Part shown: piece by piece, positions 56,381-64,000 of the stretch
Layout of the letters: each line of letters begins with the position of its first letter
Numbering within the stretch: position 1 is the stretch's first letter
Origin: Lonicera japonica
Lineage: Eukaryota; Streptophyta; Magnoliopsida; Dipsacales; Caprifoliaceae
NCBI GenBank assembly: GCA_021464415.1
Contig: CM038471.1
Location: 17,336,422-17,400,421 of the forward strand
Length of the DNA stretch: 64,000 bases
Direction of reading: 5' to 3'
Translations under genes and position numbers: made by a program
The notes under the pieces: model-generated
What the model was told of the DNA's origin: nothing
What the model saw: the letters and a program-made list of their open reading frames with translations, nothing else
Database searches by the model: none

Positions 56381-58900
56381 CCTAAGTAGGTGAAATGATC
56401 CCTTTTAAGACCCAAATCCTTTTAACTCGTAGAGTCTTACCCTCCTTGTGTCGCTTAGCTTGTCTAACACTAAACTTACCACCCAAAATCTTAACCTTCT
56501 TGTTTTTATTCTTTTTTCCCTCTTAACTTAGGTTTAGTTTTAGGAATTGGAACACTCATTTGCATCTTCTTCAAAACTTGCCAACAAAACTCTATCAAGT
56601 GACACCTCCTCTCGAAGTACTGCACCAAAAAAGCTATGGGAGTGTATGTTTGTACACAACAAAAGGTATCACTTGTCCTCAAGAACTTTTGAATGAATTT
56701 ATTTTTGAAAATTTGATTTTTGATTAAAAATTTGTTTTCTCTTTTGAACGTTCTTTACATTCTTTTAAGCTTGAGGAATTCTATCAATGAAATGTTTAGA
56801 CTTAAAAGGACTAGTACCATTAAAACTTGAACTTTGACTAATGGTTTCACAAAAACTGGATTGGATTTTGGTTTAGCATTAAAATAGAAGAATCCAAGTC
56901 TTTATTTGTTATTTCCACTCTTTTGATTTAAAGCATATTTTCAAGTTTCTTTGCGTTAGTTTCAAACCCAACCTTAACCATTAAAACATTTTCAAGTTGT
57001 TGAGTTAGATCGAGATTGCGTTCTCTATTATTTTAGTTCTCTACTAATTATGCTTTTAAATAATTAATTAGAGCAACAAATTTTTCTTTTTCAATTTTAA
57101 GTGGTTTAATTTTCTTTAAAAAATCGATCCGCTTAGACTTTGAATTTTCAAAACTTACTTTGTCCGTTTTTAAATCATTAAGTACTTTCTCATAAAAATT
57201 GTTTTGGATGAAAGTTTTAAAATTTCAACAAAAAGTATTTGAAATTCTACTAAAAAAGCATCATAGGTCGATTGAAGATCCGGAAAGTCTTCCTCTTCAT
57301 CAGAAAGTGAATTGTTTAAATTTGAAATTTCATGATTCATTTTTTCTAAGGAGGCTTTTGCAGCAAAAACAACATACTCATGTATAGTGGTATGCAAAAA
57401 TCGAATTGGGCCTATTAGACTGAACGAACCGCGTCGAACTGCCAGGTTTTTTACGGTTTTTATTATAATACGGTTCAATCTTCTGTTTTCTTTTAAAAAA
57501 AATCGATAAAACTAAAATGACATAATAACACATATGTAGTTACGTCTTTATAGTATCCCTTACGATTCATATATTCCTCTCTCAAATTAAAACCCATATT
57601 CCTTTAATATTGCCCTTAAGAAAAAAGCACCACACAAAAGGAAAGAAAAAATCAACAATAAAGGGTAAAATCTAGGCTAACGGTCCACAATTATCAATGG
57701 TGCAAATTGATAGGTTTCGACGGGTGATTCAAGCATAATCGATTTGTAATTTTCAAGATAAGTTCTCTTCTTTTTATGTACATGCATCAATTAATAAATA
57801 GATTTTGCTCATTTTTTTTTAAATCTATAGATTAATTTGATTTTCTTTAGATTTAATTTTTTTTTGAATATATGTATGGAATTGTTGTGTAAAAAGCTTA
57901 TAGAATTGTATATTGACATTGTTCCATTAATTTACCATCTAAACCGAGGACTGATCAAAACCAATATGGCCTAAGACTGACGAGTTTTGTCCCATTCGGT
58001 CTAGTAGTCGGGTTGTATTTTGTTAGGACCAAAAGTGTTGGATCGATCTGTCATTAAGGCCAACGGGTCAGTTGACTGACCCATGAACACCCCCACTCAT
58101 GTAATTCTTGTTGAGTGTCCGTATTTTCCTCAACGTCACTACTAAAAGTGGCATGCATCCCCTTTTGGTTATCATTATCCTTTTTCAACCGTTCTCCTCA
58201 TCCTAGTAGGCCATTCAAAAGCTTTGTGACCCCTACCTTGACATTTGAAACAATTCTAGCTTTGTTGGGGCTTATTTTCACTATTCCCTTTTCTTAACTT
58301 CCTAAAAATCTTACCACGATTGCCCAATTTTTTATTTAGCTTAGTGAATTTGTTAAAATTATGAATAAATTTAGTTACATCTAGAAAATTAGACACGGAG
58401 CACTCAATAAATTCAATATGGTTCTTATCTTTAGCTATAAGTGGAATGGTCTGTTGTGGCTTAGCCGTTTAAGTCTTGTATTTTGAAAGCTGTTTAAATA
58501 CAAAAGGTTTGAAGGGAGCCAATCAATTCATTTTTAGTTAAGAAACCCAAATTCTTGCTCTTTTTATGGCATTAATTTTTGGCATAAACCTATCAGACAA
58601 ACATCGTATACTTTTCTTTACAACACAAGATTCAAAAATAATTTGACTAAGGATGTAAACAGAATTCAGTATGACTTTGAGCTTGCTATGAAATTATCAA
58701 AAGTCCCATCTTTGTTCATCATTATGATTTCAAATTATGTCATAAGCCGTTAAATTTTGGAACTTTTCACAGTTGAGGCTTTAAAAAAATTACAGTTAAA
58801 ATCTTTTTAAATTCTTCCTCAAAAAGATGATTGTTGCGCTTCTCTAGTTGTATCAAAACTGTAAATAAAATTTGTTATCTGCAAAAATCATATTAAGCGT
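56381..58900 (-). pseudogene. SIRE-type Ty1/copia gag remnant
   Basis: On the minus strand a zinc-knuckle sequence CFKCQGRGHKAFE occurs near 58215-58255, with tryptophan where the last cysteine should be. It is preceded by a basic stretch (KKLGNRGKIFRKLRKGNSE). Past a nested element, 57170-57372 encodes an acidic and coiled-coil-like part (SLEKMNHEISNLNNSLSDEE, then DLQSTYDAFL), continuing to about 57050 in other frames. Toward 56400 basic KNKKVKILGGKF-like and CHLIEFCW-like fragments remain. This matches the long gag of SIRE-type elements. Stops are frequent and no RT follows. Confidence 0.65.
57385..58095. mobile_element. Non-autonomous hAT-type element inside the SIRE gag
   Basis: The 711-bp insertion starts TAGTGGTATGCA and ends TGAACACCCCCA, which reads TGGGGGTGTTCA on the other strand, an imperfect 12-bp inverted repeat of the TAGGGGTGT-CA type seen in plant hAT elements. 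CTCATGTA flanks both sides (57377-57384 and 58096-58103). If the terminal A belongs to the duplication, it is the 9-bp ACTCATGTA, which would suit a Mutator-like element. The interior is non-coding. The gag reading of the host element resumes beyond it. Confidence 0.75.
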
Positions 58901-59880
58901 AGTAAATTAGGAAATAAAGGGTTAATCCAAATCTTAAGGTAATTATTTGAAGATTATAGAAAAAACTTGGTATTGCCAGATTAAAATCAATTTTGATTTT
59001 AAAAAGTCTTTTTTCATTTTACTTTTAATTAAGATTAAAACTAAATAATGCCAAATTATTAAGCACGAGAAAAAATTGTCAAATATTGAGAGAGATCAAG
59101 GATTAAGGATCCACCACCAATTATTTTGATTGAACTCATTAACATTAACACATGCATGTACCTAGGATAAAATAGAAATTCCAATTTACCTAAACACTTC
59201 TAAGTCACCTATGATGTGTAACGTGTACCTAATATTTAAGTAAACTAGTAATTTCAGTATATAATAATGAAATCAATTTTTATCTTTTAAATCTTATGTA
59301 TAAATCTGATTTTCATCTTTTATAAAAATAATAACATAAAATAAAATAAGCTTCGAATGAACTGCTACTTAAGAAAACACAAAAATTCAACACCCATCCA
59401 TATTAACAATCAAAGTTTAGAAGAGAATTTAGTGATTAATATCAACTTAAGGAAATTATATGGTGTGTAGTTCATTTTTCAAGGCAATAGTAACACTAAA
59501 TTATATTGCCTTTTTTGGAGGTCAATCAAAAGGATTTTTTTAATTAAATTAAGTACATGGGTACCACATGCAATAACGAGTTAAATCAAATATTGGAGTT
59601 TTATGTCTCCCCTTTAAATGAGATTAGTCTTGCATTATAAATATTAAACACAAGAATAATACTAAATAGAATTTCATTACTCAATTAAAATTAATAATAA
59701 TATCCAAAGGGGAATTATAAAATAATAAAGTAAGCAATAAATAAAACTCCCTTTGAATCTAGAAAGCTGCATTCCAATGATTCTTATGGCGATGGTGTAC
59801 TCGGCTACTCCTCTATCTATTTCTCACAAATGTAATTTTCTCCTTATGGTTACCATTGGTAATTATTTTTTGTTATGCTT
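58901..59880. other. AT-rich intergenic DNA
   Basis: No gene, inverted repeat or LTR boundary is recognised. The frame starting at 59753 runs into the next feature and has no family motif. Confidence 0.45.
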
Positions 59881-60070
59881 TATATCCGTTACTACAATCA
59901 AAAGATCGTTACTATATTTTATTTATTTATTATTTAAATTAATTTTAGTAACGGACAAAAACCGTTGCTGAAGTTGCAACAATTTTAAAAAAAAATGATA
60001 GAGCATTGCTAATCTAGTAACGGAAAAAAACCATTACTACCACCAACATTATAAAAAAAATTGTTTTTAT
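59881..60070. repeat. Reiterated taacgg/ccgtta motifs, possible transposon subterminal region
   Basis: Direct and inverted copies of a gtaacgg word occur together: atccgttactac, agatcgttactat, agtaacggacaaaaaccgtt, agtaacggaaaaaaaccatt. Such clusters are common near the ends of plant CACTA-type elements. No CACTA terminus or 3-bp duplication was found. Confidence 0.35.
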
Positions 60071-63000
60071 TTTTCATTACCCCCGTAGCCGGAATCAATT
60101 ACCTAGCTGTTCCAAATCCTTTTGGGGGCAATTGGATAATATATCTGTTACCTAACACAATTAAACGTCAGCCTAAATGTATATAATCTCATTAAAATAA
60201 TCTATATTGTTCATGAAATGTTAACAATTATATTCAATCGTTATTGTCTTACTACCTACAAATACATACAAATGTATATAACTAATAAGAGAGCATCTTG
60301 AGTAATAGTAGAATAATTGATAAAATCTCGCAGTAGGCACATACTAGAACAATGTGAGTAGAATAATTAAACAAGAGTAGAATAATTGACTAGAGTAAAT
60401 TGAAAAGGGTGCATGCATTCATCATTGAAATTGAAAAGAAATGAAAAATCTACATAGTCATTAATCTATCCACACTTGTCTGCTTCACGATCTGAGATGA
60501 TAAAATCTACAAGGTCCAATAATATTAAATTAAAATGAGAAGATTAAATAGAATAATAGATAAGTACAAGCAGTAAACAAGGTTATATATACAGTGTATA
60601 TCCGCTATATATGCCCCAGACAAGATAGCTAAAATCAAGGTTTTTAAGTAATGAATGTAGTGTACATGCTTTAGTTTAAAACTTTGTAAGTAACCCAAGG
60701 TTTTCAAACATGCATTGTAGTCAAACAAAAATAGAAAAAAAAATTGAGAATTAATAAAACATAGTACTTATGCAGAGGAGTACAATCACGACTAGTAAAA
60801 TGCATATGCATTACTAGGAGGAACAAGTGGTTAAGAATCTTCTTACCTTTTTACTAAGAGAAATTGAAGTTCAAGTATCTTTCGAACTTTACTCTTTTAG
60901 CTTATATACTCCGTCTTGCTATTGATTACACCATTTATTATCTTCTTAAAATTTTTATAACACTTAATTAATAAAGTATAGGTGAATTTTACACTTAACA
61001 TTTTCAATTGAAGAGGAAAACTCCTTTTATCGTATAATATTATTGTAAAAGCATCTGTACACACAGAAAACCAAAAAAACTAAATCAAAAGCAACCTTTT
61101 GTAATGACAACTAGAAAACAAACAAAAAAAGAAGTATCATGTTCAGAAGATTGAAGAACTTGAACGCCTATGAAAATAGAATTTATAGGGGCTAAACTAA
61201 GAGCAATGGCATGCACATAATTTTTCAATATTCAATCAACATTAACAATAATCTTTTATATCACAAAAGGTGATTACAAAAAATTTTGTGCAAGATAAAA
61301 AAATTGTGAGATCTAGTTGTAACCACAGTAATAAAGAGGGCAGCAAAGAATGAAGAGACTACTTATTTTGACAACAAAAAATTAAATTATTTTTTTTCTA
61401 TAACACTGTTAAGCAACAATACAAACCATCATAGCAGATTCACATAAAAATTCCTTAAGGGAAGCAATTGAATAATCTCCGGTCTCTTTATAGCTTTATC
61501 TAGATTACCAAGAGCATTTGTACGAACTAGTTTTACTTTAACTAACAACCTGAAAATAATAACATAATAAATGCATTGGGATGAACACACTTAACCAAAT
61601 AAGAGCTAAACAAAATCACAAAATGATGACTTACTTAACTGATGATTATATCAACAAATATCCACAAATTTTTGCAAATTCAGAAATGAAATGATATTAA
61701 AAAAGAGGATCGGGCCTCTTCTTTACATATAGATTCCTACAGGCAAAAATCATTTTTTTCTCTTAAGTTAAGCCTTCTTAATTAACTAGTTTTGAGTCCC
61801 ACTTTTTCATGTTTGGACAATCTTACGAGTCAATCGACTTCAATAAGAAGTATTCTTTGGAATGATTACTGAAGATGGCTTTCAAACCTTATGGAAGATT
61901 TTGACTGAAAAACCAATCATTGTAAAAATACTTCAATTAGCATATATATCCTCAGAAGAAAAAAAAAAGAGGATTCAAAAAGTTGAGCTTTGACTTTTAA
62001 TTTGGACAAAGGGCGCTAGTTTGTCACAAGATTAGCTTACTTGCCCGCAATCTTTGTAAAGGGATTCATGTGTATATTCTTCATCACGTACGAAAAAAAT
62101 ATAAATGAAAAAAGAAGATTCTATTTTAAACTAAAGATTAATTATTACACATGACTAAAAGAGGAGAGGGGGGCTTTGACATCAAAATGAATGTAAATGG
62201 GGAATAAGAATAGGAGAATTAAAGGAATAGAGTTTTAGTCTAAGTTATACCTGATTCTACACAAATTACTAGTAATTCCACTTTTCGCTCTATATCCACT
62301 AGCACTTGTCGAAATAATCCTATGTGGTTATTGGTTGAGACTTTACGTGGTTTCAAACTTAGCTGCCAAAGTCATTTCCCGAGATGTATTAATTCCCACA
62401 TGATTTAAGGTTTTTATAAAGAAAGACCATGGGCATTTACTTTATATGTATAACTCATTGAATAATATCATATCCTCATCCAACTCAACTTTACCTTTCA
62501 ATATATATATATAAATAATTCATGCAAACCAATAAATCTAGGCCTTTACGCAATTGAAGTATAACCTCAATTTGAAACTACAAATAAGAATCTGAAACTA
62601 AAAACCTCAATTCAAAACTACAATAATTCGAAACAAAAATAATAATTGGAATTTACTTTGTCAGAAGATGTGATGATAATCAAAACAACAACAGTACCAT
62701 TCAGGCTAGTGATCAACTTCAAACGAAAACTAAAATTAAGGTTGTAAGCAAATTTGAAAAAGCATTTAAAAAGAAAAACAACAGCAATTTTAAACAATCA
62801 AAGATTAAAACCCAATTCTAGGCAACATCAACACATTAATAAGTTTATATTCATAAAGAGCGAAACTGTGAGACTGAGACTAAGATCGATAATAAAACTT
62901 ACAGTAATAGAAATGGTGTCAATACGAACCATTTAGGGCATAATCTGTACACAGATCATAATGTGATAGAGACGCCCTTCACCTTCCACCAATCACTGTT

Positions 63001-64000
63001 TGATAGCACTAATTTATATCACATAAGAAGCCAACTAAAAAAGGATGGAAAATGCTCAAGATTTGCAGATCACACAGTGGATCGTCTAACATAAATAAAA
63101 GAGAAAGGGAAAACCTTAAAGAAACATTTGAAATCCAAATTTATGTACTAAGTGGTGATGTGCCAATTACCTAAGTCGTACAAGAAAAGAACACCTCCTC
63201 ACACTCACCCACCCGCCTGCCTGCTCACTACTTCATTTTCTCTTCCACACATGCACATACACAAATACATAATAGGTATATGCCCACATAAACAGATATA
63301 TACATGTAAACATATGTAGCTCAAAATTCTTGTGCTTAAAGTTATAACTAAAACACCCGAACAAATTTAAGAAAATGAGCAAGCAGACTCTCAGTATTAT
63401 AGAGTAAAAACATCATACTTACGTGAGATGTTAATTACTTATGACCAGCGAGAATAGGAAGAGTGAAGGAATAGAAGACAAAAAGTTGGCGACCACAAAG
63501 AGATTAGAGATAGGTCTGTGAGTGCAACGGTCTTTAAGCCCAATCCCTATTCACATTAATCAATAAAAAATAAAAATTAACAAACAAACAAATCAAAATG
63601 GAAAAATAAACCCTAAACCTAACAAAAGAGGGATTTTTAAAGAGATTAGCACACGTATAACTTAGGGTTTCAAAGAACAATAATAAGAAATGTGTAGGAA
63701 GAAGATGAAGAAAAATGAGAAGAGGAGAAATACAAAAATACGTTAACAGCGGTGTGTGAATCCGGCAAAGGGAGCATCGGCGACTGGATGAGTAAATTCG
63801 GTTAAAACAGCACCGGCAATTTTGGTTGGTGAATCCGGCAAAGAAAAGCCATTAATACCAATGGAGTTTATCGACTTCATCTAACAAACCTAGATCTAAC
63901 AAAACATGGGTTTTTTCAATATATTTAAGAATAATTAATCTAGGTATCAAAGGAGGAGGAGGAGGAAGAAGAAGTACCGTAGGTTGAAGTCCAATGACTA
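60071..64000. other. Intergenic AT-rich DNA to the window edge
   Basis: I see no protein-coding gene, LTR or inverted-repeat element with clear termini. Short open frames (60525-60728, 62754-62936) have no motif. Near 63750-63860 ggtgaatccggcaaag-like words repeat, and a short (GGA)n run lies at about 63949-63968. The purine-rich, moderately GC segment 63690-64000 could belong to the 5' part or an intron of a gene beyond the edge, but nothing proves this. Confidence 0.4.

Noticed and set aside
63690..64000. Possible first exon of a gene at the right edge
   Set aside because: No reading frame with a start, splice site or family motif could be supported within the window.

Overview
This window is nuclear DNA from a flowering plant, most likely a eudicot. 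It is AT-rich and shows nested LTR retrotransposons of the plant clades (chromovirus/Tekay-like, Ogre/Tat-like, SIRE-like and Tork-like Ty1/copia), plant hAT and PIF/Harbinger-type elements, and one intact plant receptor kinase gene. I cannot name the species.

Layout. Positions 1-6182 hold retroelement debris: an LTR end with a primer binding site (about 1233-1250), a 2.4-kb solo LTR (1595-4010), a MITE with TAA target duplications (4093-4694) and a second, related LTR fragment (to 6182). That LTR abuts a broken copy (6183-7148) of a G-type lectin receptor kinase gene. The intact gene is an uninterrupted 813-codon frame on the minus strand at 11627-14068, the only gene I would call functional here. 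Between the two lie a possible snRNA-type promoter (8171-8401) and an internally deleted hAT element (9441-10431).

Positions 14527-21622 hold a 5'-truncated Ogre-type LTR split by a SIRE-type solo LTR with a perfect 5-bp target duplication, then AT-rich DNA with a perfect 204-bp tandem duplication and an inverted-repeat element. A degenerate but full-length Tekay-like chromovirus lies on the minus strand at 21623-29481, with matching target duplications. From about 30612 to 37129 lies a decayed Ty1/copia element whose gag zinc knuckle was split by an Ogre-type solo LTR (31910-33925). Two further Ogre-type elements follow (37130-41690 and 42727-50694). Both keep gag and show no recognisable pol, and the second has a long 3' region with tandem repeats.

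The end of the window holds an inverted-repeat element built on triplet repeats (50978-51872), a chromovirus gag-protease-RT fragment (52163-55510) interrupted by a 993-bp palindromic foldback insertion (54060-55052), and a SIRE-type gag fragment (56381-58900, minus) carrying a small hAT-type element with an 8- or 9-bp target duplication. From 58901 to 64000 I see no gene.

The genes do not form a pathway. The story is one receptor-kinase locus, duplicated once, in a region expanded by repeated nested insertion. I found no CRISPR array, operon or bacterial-type system. The items most worth follow-up are the foldback insertion, the palindromes conserved inside unrelated LTRs, the pol-less Ogre elements, the USE/TATA unit and the breakpoint of the kinase pseudogene.
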